Below are positions 1 to 7,600 of a stretch of DNA of 11,432 nucleotides, piece after piece. Where the stretch lies: contig CATKYP010000018.1 in assembly GCA_949840855.1 (NCBI GenBank), positions 1 through 11,432 of the forward strand, in the 5' to 3' direction. Origin of the DNA: an uncultured Bacilli bacterium (GTDB taxonomy: Bacteria > Bacillota_I > Bacilli_A > RF39 > UBA660). The notes beneath the pieces are model-generated. The model searched no databases. It was not told the origin of the DNA and saw nothing but the letters and a program-made list of their open reading frames with translations. The position numbers were made by a program, and so were the translations under genes. Positions within the stretch are counted from its first letter, which is position 1; each line of letters opens with the position of its first letter.

Positions 1-5
1 AAAAA

Positions 6-596
6 GTGTTTGATGAAGAATTTCATGAAAGATATTATTTGCAAGTAGGTAGTTATTACAATAGTAATAGATTAGCAATTACAGTTTGTAAAGATAATGA
101 TGAATATGTAGAAGATATTACTGTGAATCAACCTCTTGTTGAACTTAAAGATGATAATCAAATATTACTTTCTAATCATATTTCAAATGGAGTTAAATAT
201 TTGTTATTAGATAGAGGGATAATCAGTAAAACTTTAGAAATTAAAGAATATGGTAATATTAAATATCAAGTAGTAAATGTAGATTTAGAAAAATTAAAGG
301 AATATGACATGGAAGGAGTAGCATCTTTTTTAGAAAAACATGAAGGTTATAAAGAAACTATGGAATCAACAGTTACAACGCTTTCAGGTATATATACAGT
401 AGAAGAATATCATAATTTAGTAGAGAATATGAAGAGTGCTTATAAATCAGCATGGAGAGGTGTTATTCCTTATGAAAAGTTAGAGGAATTAAAGAAAACA
501 TCTGGTCTTAGTCAAGGGGAAATAAGTAGCTTACAGTATGATGCTTCTTTAGAGTATGATAAAGAAAAAAACTCAAAAGATGAACAGGAAAGATAG
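6..596 (+). CDS. DUF4313-like conjugative-element protein (5' end possibly outside window)
   Basis: The product is a soluble protein of up to 196 residues from a GTG codon at position 6; the frame is open to the window edge, so the true start may lie upstream and no ribosome binding site can be seen. Residues about 10-110 have the layout I recall for DUF4313, a small domain of unknown function common in Firmicutes conjugative elements: an LAI strand near residue 23, an ITVN motif at 38-41, a G-x-x-Y-L segment near 62-67, then DLEKLKEYDMEGV at 93-105. Residues 112-196 are a charged, mostly helical tail ending in a Lys/Glu/Asp-rich stretch. There is no signal peptide or membrane segment. The stop codon is two bases before the coupling-protein start, so the two genes are co-transcribed and probably translationally coupled. 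The family match is from memory of its pattern; the molecular role is unknown. Confidence 0.6.
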   Translation: MFDEEFHERYYLQVGSYYNSNRLAITVCKDNDEYVEDITVNQPLVELKDDNQILLSNHISNGVKYLLLDRGIISKTLEIKEYGNIKYQVVNVDLEKLKEYDMEGVASFLEKHEGYKETMESTVTTLSGIYTVEEYHNLVENMKSAYKSAWRGVIPYEKLEELKKTSGLSQGEISSLQYDASLEYDKEKNSKDEQER

Positions 597-598
597 TT

Positions 599-2572
599 AT
601 GCCACTACCATATATAATGATTTTAGTAATTGTTTCCTTAATACTAATTTTCTTATATTTTGTTGAACCTCTTTTTACTCGCCAAAAAATAAAAGATAAT
701 AATGAACATGGCTCTGCAAGATGGGCTACTAAACAAGAAATTAAAAAGAATTTTCGTGAGGAAAATGTAGCACATATAAAAGAGAGTGGTTTTCCTATTT
801 ATTTTAGTAAAGATAATAAAAAAGTATGGTTTGATAATCAAACACCTCATTGGATTCATTTGGGGAGTACTGGTAGCGGAAAGTCTGTGACATCTGTGAT
901 TGTGTCCTGTGCTTTCATTGCTACTGCTGAAAAAAAGAAAAGTGTATTTATCACTGATCCAAAAGGAGAGATATTTCAAACAACTAGTCAAATGTTTAAA
1001 AATAATGGTTATGATGTTTTGACTTTGGATTTTAGAAATCCAGAGTTTTCTAACCATAATAATTTATTAGAACCTGCTTTAAGAGAATATGAATTATATG
1101 ATAAATATTTAAAATTAAGTAAAGAAGAAACTGATAATAAGAAATCTATGGATTATAAAAATAAATCTATTGTTCATTTTGCTCAAAGTAATCAACTTGT
1201 AAATGATTTATCTACTATAATTATGAAAGATGATACTGCCAAAGAAAAGTTTTGGAATAATAGTTCTTGTGATTTATTATATGGTATTATTTTTTTATTT
1301 TTTGAAGAATATGTTAGTGGCAAAGTACGAAGAGAACAAATCACTTTAACTTCTATTAAAAAATTTCAAAATAGTTCTATGACTGATACGAATAATAAAA
1401 AATTAAAAAAGTATATGGAATCAAAAACCTATGATATGAAAAGTAGAGATAAGTTATTGCCATTATTAAATATATCTGATACAACATATCGTTCTATCAC
1501 ATCTACCTTTAATGAGAGAATGTCATTATATGATGATGTAAATGTGGAAAACATAACATCTAATTCAGACTTTGAATTGGATGATTTAGGAAAGAAACCA
1601 ACTGTACTTTATTGTTGTATTCCAGATGAATCAAAAATATATTATTCTCTTGTTTCCATTATTGTTTCTTTAATGTATAAAACATTAGTTATGTTATGTA
1701 ATGAACAAGAAAATAAAAAATTACCTTATGATTTGGTGTTTTTACTTGATGAATTTGGGAATACTCCTCCATTGAATGATATAATTTCCATGACTTCAGT
1801 AGGGCGAAGCAGAGGTTTATATTATAATTACTATTTACAAAGTTTGCAGCAACTTGATAATTTATATGGTAAAGAGGTTAGTCAAATTATTCAAGATAAC
1901 TGTGGTTTGGCTTACTTAAAAACGAATACACAGGAGACAGCAGAAGCTGTGAGCACTCGCATCGGAAATCATGGGGTGATAACTACATCATTAAATTATT
2001 CTATGAGTTTTACTAACAATAATGGTAGTAAAGGAACAAGTTTAATTTCAAGAAGATTATTAACTGCTGATGAGATAAAACAATTACATTTTAAAACTAT
2101 CATTTTTCCAACGATAGGACATCCAATTTTTAGAGATACAGTTACATATGATAAGTTTAGTTGTTATCAAAAAGGTTGTATTACTAGAGAAAAAAGACCT
2201 TTAGAAAGATTAGTAGATACTTATTTCACAGTAGATCAGTTAATTGTAGAAAATAATAAACAAAATGTAGTACCACAAAAAATCGAAAATGGTTCTACTT
2301 TAGAAGAAAATCGAAAATTACTTGAGAATATTGCAAATGAAGTATTAAATATTTTTGGGAAAGTTGATTTTAACATAGAATATAATATAGATAATTTACA
2401 GGCAGATATTTATTTAGCGCCACCATTATCAACAAGTGATATAGCAGGATTACAAACTTTAACTGAAAAATATAATTTCACATATAATGCTATATCAAGT
2501 AAAGAAAAAATAAATCGCAAAAATAGAAATTCAAAAGTTGAGGTTTTTTTAAACATAAGTAATGGTAAATGA
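599..2572 (+). CDS. virD4: VirD4/TraG-family type IV secretion coupling protein (conjugative DNA-transfer ATPase)
   Basis: This 657-residue membrane-anchored ATPase belongs to the family that links the relaxase-DNA complex to the mating channel and powers transfer. It has one hydrophobic N-terminal segment (residues 4-22), then the HGSARWATKQEI signature at 37-48 typical of Gram-positive VirD4 proteins. The Walker A motif GSTGSGKS is at 89-96, the ITDPKGE strand at 118-124, Walker B FLLDEFGN at 381-388, the VGRSRG arginine motif at 401-406, and the sensor-like YLQSLQQL at 412-419. An all-alpha insertion lies between the two ATPase halves (about 150-330). Residues about 560-657 form an extra C-terminal region. 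The start ATG is supported by AGGAAAG at 586-592. The stop is TGA, backed by an in-frame TAA two codons later. The family is secure; the single membrane pass is fewer than the two of classical VirD4, but common in Gram-positive relatives. Confidence 0.96.
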   Translation: MPLPYIMILVIVSLILIFLYFVEPLFTRQKIKDNNEHGSARWATKQEIKKNFREENVAHIKESGFPIYFSKDNKKVWFDNQTPHWIHLGSTGSGKSVTSVIVSCAFIATAEKKKSVFITDPKGEIFQTTSQMFKNNGYDVLTLDFRNPEFSNHNNLLEPALREYELYDKYLKLSKEETDNKKSMDYKNKSIVHFAQSNQLVNDLSTIIMKDDTAKEKFWNNSSCDLLYGIIFLFFEEYVSGKVRREQITLTSIKKFQNSSMTDTNNKKLKKYMESKTYDMKSRDKLLPLLNISDTTYRSITSTFNERMSLYDDVNVENITSNSDFELDDLGKKPTVLYCCIPDESKIYYSLVSIIVSLMYKTLVMLCNEQENKKLPYDLVFLLDEFGNTPPLNDIISMTSVGRSRGLYYNYYLQSLQQLDNLYGKEVSQIIQDNCGLAYLKTNTQETAEAVSTRIGNHGVITTSLNYSMSFTNNNGSKGTSLISRRLLTADEIKQLHFKTIIFPTIGHPIFRDTVTYDKFSCYQKGCITREKRPLERLVDTYFTVDQLIVENNKQNVVPQKIENGSTLEENRKLLENIANEVLNIFGKVDFNIEYNIDNLQADIYLAPPLSTSDIAGLQTLTEKYNFTYNAISSKEKINRKNRNSKVEVFLNISNGK

Positions 2573-2582
2573 GTGTAAATTG

Positions 2583-2610
2583 TGTTATAATTATTTACGA
2601 AAGTTGGTGT
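2583..2610 (+). promoter_or_regulatory. Extended -10 promoter and conserved leader, copy 1
   Basis: The sequence TGTTATAAT at 2583-2591 is a perfect extended -10 (TG-n-TATAAT). A -35 is weak: TGGTAA at 2563-2568 with a 17-base spacer. Seven bases after the -10 comes GAAAGTTGGTG (2599-2609), and the start codon of the repeat-tail membrane protein follows at 2618. The expected transcription start falls close to the GAAAG block, giving a leader of about 20 bases. The same arrangement recurs before the next two genes, which is the main reason to believe it. Confidence 0.6.
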
Positions 2611-2617
2611 ACTTTTT

Positions 2618-3256
2618 ATGAAGAAAATAAAATCATTTATCCATATTATGAGAAATATTTTATTAGAAACATTCACTGGCTTTGTATGTGCTATAATTCC
2701 TGCTATTGTTATGTATGCAGTTAATCAAACATCGTTATCTAGAATTAAACAGTATGGTGCTGAAAGTGAGCAAGGATTAGAAGCAATGAATATTTCAAAA
2801 TGGACAAATATTATTTGTATAATTATTTTTATAATTATTGCTTTGTATGTTCTAGTGCAAATAATTAGGATTTTAAGAAAACAAATTGATCCTGTTAAGG
2901 AATATGATGAACTTCCTATTACTAGTGTTGATTGTGGTGAATATAAAAGTAATAATGATATAAAAGTTGAAGAAAATATATGGGGCGAAAAAGTATATAC
3001 ACAAGATGGAAAAGTTGTTGCTAAAGTAGAAAAGGACTTTTTTGGAGATGAAGTTATTAAAGATTCAAATAATAATGTTATAGGAAAAGGTACTTATAAT
3101 TCGTTGTCTGGCAAAACAACTTATCAAAATAACAACTATCAAGAAATTGCTGAAAAAGAAACTAATATATTTGGTAATAATAAAATTAAAACAAAAAAAG
3201 GAACTACTTACGAAGAAGAAAATAATATTTTAGGTTCAACTTTAAAAAAGAAATAG
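2618..3256 (+). CDS. Two-pass membrane protein with C-terminal glycine-centred repeats, function unknown
   Basis: I do not recognise this 212-residue protein as a named family. It has a basic N-terminus, membrane segments at about 19-36 and 64-84, and a hydrophilic tail. By charge (KKIK before the first segment, RILRK after the second) the N-terminus and tail should be cytoplasmic, with the 37-63 loop outside. The tail from 118 to 212 contains about five imperfect units of 20-21 residues, each with an I/F-[WFL]-G core (ENIWG, KDFFG, NSLSG, TNIFG, NNILG) followed by strand-turn-strand sequence with Asn/Gly turns. This resembles the DSNGN-x-IG / NIFGG repeats known from other Firmicutes proteins of unknown function. 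The ATG at 2618 has only a weak binding site; ATG 2648 (Met11) is a less likely alternative because it discards the basic N-terminus. It carries its own promoter-like leader after the coupling-protein gene. Confidence 0.85.
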   Translation: MKKIKSFIHIMRNILLETFTGFVCAIIPAIVMYAVNQTSLSRIKQYGAESEQGLEAMNISKWTNIICIIIFIIIALYVLVQIIRILRKQIDPVKEYDELPITSVDCGEYKSNNDIKVEENIWGEKVYTQDGKVVAKVEKDFFGDEVIKDSNNNVIGKGTYNSLSGKTTYQNNNYQEIAEKETNIFGNNKIKTKKGTTYEEENNILGSTLKKK

Positions 3257-3285
3257 TGATATAATGTATTTGAAAGTGAGTGAGA
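3257..3285 (+). promoter_or_regulatory. Extended -10 promoter and conserved leader, copy 2
   Basis: The sequence TGATATAAT at 3257-3265 is again a perfect extended -10, placed immediately after the TAG stop (3254-3256) of the preceding gene. Six bases later comes GAAAGTGAGTGA (3272-3283), then ATG at 3288. No good -35 is visible (TTCAAC at 3235-3240 is the nearest). The GAAAGTGAGTGA block matches the anti-Shine-Dalgarno complement GAAAGGAGGTGA at 9 of 12 positions but lacks the GGAGG core, so it probably doubles as a weak ribosome binding site. Confidence 0.6.
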
Positions 3286-3287
3286 AA

Positions 3288-3665
3288 ATGAAAAAAATAT
3301 TTCTAGTTATTATTTGTGGGGTTGTGGCTTTAACTTTAGTTACTGGTTGTGGAAATGAAAAAAATGAAAAAGATGATTCTTCTAATACACAACAAACAGA
3401 AACAAAAAAAGATGAGGAAAAAAAATTAAAGGTTGGAGATTATAACATTGCTTATGGTTATTATAAGTCTAAAGAAGTATCTGTAGTAAAAATTATGGAA
3501 GATGGAACTTTAACACATGGTGGAACTACTTATAATTATAGTGTTGATGGTAACCATATTATAGCAAGTAATGGACTTTCATTAAGAGTAGAAAATGAAA
3601 CTACATTAGTTAATGATTCAACAGGAAATGATATTGATACACTATATTATTTTCCTACAGAATAA
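3288..3665 (+). CDS. Small lipoprotein, function unknown
   Basis: The product is a 125-residue surface lipoprotein. Starting at ATG 3288 gives a classical lipoprotein signal peptide: MKK, a hydrophobic stretch at residues 4-19, and a VTGC lipobox at 18-21, so lipidation and cleavage should occur at Cys21. An upstream in-frame ATG at 3264 would add eight residues, but it overlaps the TATAAT element and places charged residues before the signal peptide, so 3288 is preferred. Residues 22-46 are a Lys/Glu/Asp/Ser-rich linker. Residues 48-125 form a small beta-rich domain with a YGYYK segment, an EDGTL turn, a GG-T-x-YNY strand and a YYF C-terminus, reminiscent of Firmicutes lipoproteins with small lipocalin-like barrels. 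I cannot assign a family. It lies between two membrane-protein genes, each with the same type of leader, which suggests shared regulation. Confidence 0.88.
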   Translation: MKKIFLVIICGVVALTLVTGCGNEKNEKDDSSNTQQTETKKDEEKKLKVGDYNIAYGYYKSKEVSVVKIMEDGTLTHGGTTYNYSVDGNHIIASNGLSLRVENETTLVNDSTGNDIDTLYYFPTE

Positions 3666-3691
3666 ATAATGTTTTTGAAAGTGAGTTGAAA
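3665..3691 (+). promoter_or_regulatory. Conserved promoter-like leader, copy 3 (weaker -10)
   Basis: The sequence AATAAT at 3665-3670, overlapping the preceding TAA stop, is followed after six bases by GAAAGTGAGTTG (3677-3688) and then ATG at 3697. The order and spacing match the two copies upstream and the ATGTnTTTGAAAGTGAGT stretch is nearly identical to copy 2. The -10 has one mismatch to TATAAT and lacks the TG extension, so promoter strength is doubtful. It may work mainly as a leader and ribosome binding region. Confidence 0.45.
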
Positions 3692-3696
3692 AATTT

Positions 3697-4626
3697 ATGA
3701 GTTTTTTAGAATATTTAGGACTAGAGAGTCTTTTTGATGATGACGGTGGAGGTTTTATTGGCATAGGCATAATGGGTGTCGGCTTAATTGGTTGGCTATT
3801 ACTTGCAATAATTAAACCATCAGTGATTGATCAAGCTGCAATGGTATTTAATTTACTTGCCTTTATTGTATTACTTTTTATAACATTAAAAAAATTAATA
3901 AGTGCTTTAAAAGAAAAAGAATTAAATAAAATTTTTGTTATTATATCTATACTTGCTATTTTAGTATCATTTATATTTGGTTTGACAATGAATTACCATT
4001 CAATAATATATAATTACGAATATAATCATATATGTTCAGGAATTGCTTTAACTATTATTCCAACATTAATTATTAATATGTTATATCCATTTTTTCATAA
4101 TGAAAAATATGAAGAAAAACAAAATATTATTACAAGAATAAAATGTTCTTTTGGAGCATTAGGATTCACTATTTTAATAATAATTGCTTGTTTCCTACTT
4201 GGGCAAGCTATAAATGTACCTGTTGCATTACTGGGAAAAGAATCTATATATAATAATATTGCTACTTATCATAATGTTTCTTTTAATGAAAAAAGAAAAG
4301 AAATTGAAAATAAGTCTGTAGATGACTATTTACAAGATACATATTACGAGGTTAAAAAAGTATTTAATGAAAGATGTGTAAATGATAATAACCAAAATTG
4401 TGATAAATTTATAAAAGATAATTATGTTCGTTGGTTAAATGAATATACTGACAAAGATTATGGTTATAAGATTTTTAAATCTAAAACTTTAAGTGATATA
4501 GAAGAATTAATAAGAATAGTTGATCGAGAATATGGTAATGAATATTATAATTACAAATTAAATATGAATGATTTTTCACTTACAAAGATAAGTGATGAAG
4601 AATTTGAAAACTTATTAAAGGATTAA
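3697..4626 (+). CDS. Five-pass membrane protein with exported C-terminal domain, function unknown
   Basis: This 309-residue protein matches no family I recognise. It begins with a short acidic and glycine-rich N-terminus (DDDGGG at 14-19). Hydrophobic segments follow at about 19-39, 45-64, 78-97, 111-131 and 151-171. Basic loops at 65-78 and 134-150 should be cytoplasmic, which puts the N-terminus inside and the C-terminal part (about 172-309) outside the membrane. That tail is hydrophilic and mainly helical, rich in Asn, Lys, Glu and Tyr, and has two cysteines eight residues apart (Cys227 and Cys235) that could form a disulfide. The start ATG 3697 follows the third copy of the conserved leader. 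The stop is directly followed by a terminator, so this is the last gene of the envelope group. It could be an exclusion, sensing or immunity protein, but nothing in the sequence decides this. Confidence 0.87.
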   Translation: MSFLEYLGLESLFDDDGGGFIGIGIMGVGLIGWLLLAIIKPSVIDQAAMVFNLLAFIVLLFITLKKLISALKEKELNKIFVIISILAILVSFIFGLTMNYHSIIYNYEYNHICSGIALTIIPTLIINMLYPFFHNEKYEEKQNIITRIKCSFGALGFTILIIIACFLLGQAINVPVALLGKESIYNNIATYHNVSFNEKRKEIENKSVDDYLQDTYYEVKKVFNERCVNDNNQNCDKFIKDNYVRWLNEYTDKDYGYKIFKSKTLSDIEELIRIVDREYGNEYYNYKLNMNDFSLTKISDEEFENLLKD

Positions 4627-4632
4627 GATTAT
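4604..4632 (+). promoter_or_regulatory. Possible promoter for the methylase-helicase gene overlapping the terminator
   Basis: TTGAAA at 4604-4609 and GATTAT at 4627-4632 are separated by 17 bases. The -35 matches consensus at five positions and the -10 at four. A transcript from here would start at about 4639, inside the hairpin loop, and so would lack the 5' arm and escape termination. This is a weak match in AT-rich DNA and is offered only because no better promoter is seen between the terminator and the gene. Confidence 0.2.
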
Positions 4633-4657
4633 CAATTAAATTTGATAGTCTTTTTTT
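4627..4657 (+). terminator. Rho-independent terminator after the envelope gene group
   Basis: The arms GATTATCAA (4627-4635) and TTGATAGTC (4642-4650) pair over nine bases with one G-U pair, around the six-base loop TTAAAT. Seven thymines follow at 4651-4657. It begins at the base after the TAA stop of the five-pass membrane protein. It should separate the envelope genes from the methylase-helicase gene, whose start is only 28 bases further on. Confidence 0.85.
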
Positions 4658-4669
4658 ATGCAACAAAAT

Positions 4670-4678
4670 AAAGGAGGG
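4670..4678 (+). promoter_or_regulatory. Strong ribosome binding site of the methylase-helicase gene
   Basis: AAAGGAGGG lies seven bases before the ATG at 4686. It is a near-consensus Shine-Dalgarno sequence, unlike the degenerate GAAAGTGAG-type sites of the three genes before it, and it fixes the start of the large gene. Confidence 0.9.
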
Positions 4679-4685
4679 ATGAAAA

Positions 4686-7600
4686 ATGCAAAATGAGTTT
4701 AGAAAAGATTTTTTTGAAACTAGAGATGATATATTATCTAACATTAAAGAAAATCCTTATAATTGGAATAAGTTTATTGTTTATTGGTCAAAAATATTAG
4801 ATAGATATAGTGTTGATAATGTATTTAACTTATATTCTTATAATCCTAGTGGAAAAATTTATTATACATTTGATGACTGGAATAGCAAGAATATTGATAG
4901 AAGAATTAAACCTAAAAGTAAAGGTATTCCTATTTTAGTCAATGATCGAAAAACATATGTATTTGAAATAAAACAAACTTATGGTAGAGATTATAAGGAA
5001 TGGGCTTATCATCATGATGTAGATAAAGAAGTTTTACTATATTATCAAAGTAAGAATAATATTTTAAATAATAAAGATATTTCTATAGAACACAACTTAT
5101 ACAATACATTTAAAGAAATTTCAAAAATAAATGTTCAAAGTAATTATAGTAATTTAAAAGAGGAAGAGGTAGAATTCATTTCTAAAATGATAACCTCTCT
5201 TTTTCTTTCTAAAGCAGACTTCAATATATTTAGATTACCTAGTAGTTATGAATTAAATAGTAATTTATCAGATGATGAAATTTTAAAATGTATGCAAATA
5301 TCAAATAAAGAAACTGCAAAAATTTATAAAGATTTTTCATTAAATGCAGATAAATTATCAAAAATACAAGATGAATTTAAGAAAATAGTAATCGAGCAGC
5401 ATAAGTCTAATGAATATCTTTCTAATGAAAATATTCAAAGTATGATAATGAATATAGAGAATGAATCAGGCTATGATTATGAACTACTTAATTACATCTA
5501 TCAAAATACTTTTGATAAATATTCATATATCAATAAACAATTTGATTCGTTGAAAAATAAAGTAGAAGAACAAGAAAGTAATTCTTATGAAGATATTGAA
5601 GAAATTAAAGAACAATATTCATTAAGTGATATTACTATGTTAAATGGTAAATATTATGTAGATGATAAAGAAATATCAGAAGAAGAATTTGATGAAGCAT
5701 TTGGTAGAGCAGAAGAAGAACATATGGATTTTATTTACCAACATGGAGTTATGGAAGCACCAGAGGAAGAAGATTATGATTTGTATGAAGAATATGAAGA
5801 AGAACAAGAAGAAAATGATAATTTTCAAACTTTTGAAAATGAACAATTAACTTTATTTACGCCAAGAGAGGAAGAACTTGCTAATAAGATATGTGATATA
5901 TTTAATTCTTTTGATACAAAATATCAAAATACTTTTACAGTAGAAAATGTTGAATTACAAAGATGGGAACATATAAAAAGTAAAAAAAGAAACTTATCTA
6001 TTATTTTAAAAAGTTCTATCATAGGAGAATATGCAGATAGGGAAAATAGCTTTACCTATTTTAATGAAGATAAAACTGATGAAGTAAAATTAAATGATGG
6101 GATAATCAATAACTCTTTTTTACAAGAATTATATAAAGATAAAGATTTTTCTATTTCATTTACTCCAAGTATGATTCATATATATTGGCACAATTTTGAT
6201 GAAAAGCGATTTGACTTAAACATATCTAGTACAAAACTGGTAGATCAAAATGAAATAGATGAACAAGAATTGGAAAAAATAGATAAAGAAATATCTAATA
6301 TAAATGATAAGAAAAATAAAGATGATGAAGTTAATTATATAGTTACTACTACAGAAATAACACCTACTTATGATGGTATTAAAACTGATGTAATAGAAAA
6401 TCATAGTTATAATAAAAATGGAGAAGAATTAAATCTAAAAGAAGAACAATATCCTAAAATCAATTATCATATAAGTGATGATAGGATAGATAATAGTTTT
6501 GGAGCAAAATCAAGATTTGAAGATAATGTAAAAGCAATAGAATTATTAAAAGATTTAGAATTAGAAGATAGGAACGCAACAGTTGAAGAACAAGATATTT
6601 TGTCGAAATATGTAGGATGGGGTGGAATTTCTGATGCTTTTGATGAAAGAAAAGATAATTGGACTGTTGAAAGAGATAAACTTAAAAATCTTTTAGGAGA
6701 ACAAGAGTATAATCAAGCAAGACAATCTACATTGACATCTTTTTATACACCTAACATAGCAATAGATAGTATTTATAAAATACTAGAAAAGTTTGGATTC
6801 AATAAAGGAAACATTCTTGAACCAAGTTGTGGTATAGGAAATTTCTTTGGTAGAATTCCAAAAGAATTAGAAAACTCTAAATTATATGGAATCGAATTAG
6901 ATAGTATAAGTGGAAGAATTGCTAAAAAATTATATCCTAACGCAAAAATTGAAATAAAAGGTTATGAAGAGTCAACTTTACCAGATAACCTATTTGATGT
7001 TGCTATTGGTAATGTTCCTTTTGGAAATTATAAAGTTCCTGATAAAAGATATAAAGAAAATTTTGTAATTCATGATTATTTCTTTCAAAAGACTTTAGAT
7101 AAGGTAAGAAATGGTGGTATAATAGCTTATATCACAACAGATGGTACACTTGATAAAAAGGATACAAAGGTAAGAGAATACATTGCAAAACGAGCAGAAC
7201 TTGTTGGAGCAATAAGATTACCTAACAATACCTTTACTGGTAATGCGAATACAAAAGTTACAACTGATATTATTTTCTTAAAAAAACGAGATGAATTAAA
7301 ACTTGATTTAAGTGATGAGGACTGGATTTATACTAGTGAGTATAAAGATGGAATTACTATTAACAATTATTTTATTAATCATCCAAATATGATGCTTGGT
7401 AAAATGGAGTTAAAATCTTCTCCATATGGTATGGAAAATACACTTAATCCTAGTGATACAAGTCTTGAAGAGTTAATGGAACAAGCAATTGATGAGTTGC
7501 CATCTAATATTTATGAAATTGCTCCATATGAAATTAGTGAGCAAAATAGTGAATATGAGATATTAGAAGCAGAAGATGATATAAAGAATAACGCTTTTGT

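Noticed and set aside
653..1057. Open frame of 134 codons on the minus strand
   Set aside because: It lies wholly within the coupling-protein gene, which has intact motifs across the same stretch, and its composition (Phe, Ile, Ser rich) is that of an antisense shadow.
2410..2676. Open frame of 88 codons on the minus strand across the 2573-2617 gap
   Set aside because: It overlaps the ends of two well-supported + strand genes and the copy 1 promoter element, and the protein has no recognisable feature.
2762..2772. Another GAAAGTGAG sequence inside the two-pass membrane protein gene
   Set aside because: There is no TATAAT-like hexamer at the right distance and no start codon following; it encodes part of the 37-63 loop and is probably chance.
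3264..3287. Earlier ATG for the lipoprotein (eight extra residues)
   Set aside because: It overlaps the -10 element, has no ribosome binding site and would put charged residues ahead of a standard lipoprotein signal peptide.
4658..4696. Twelve-codon frame (ATG to TGA) overlapping the start of the methylase-helicase
   Set aside because: It has no ribosome binding site because its ATG abuts the terminator thymines, and it spans the binding site of the real gene. A leader peptide is possible but nothing supports it.
5662..5850. Lys-rich 62-codon frame on the + strand
   Set aside because: This is the frame-shifted reading of the GAA-rich acidic segment of the large fusion protein, which produces artificial Lys/Met-rich sequence.
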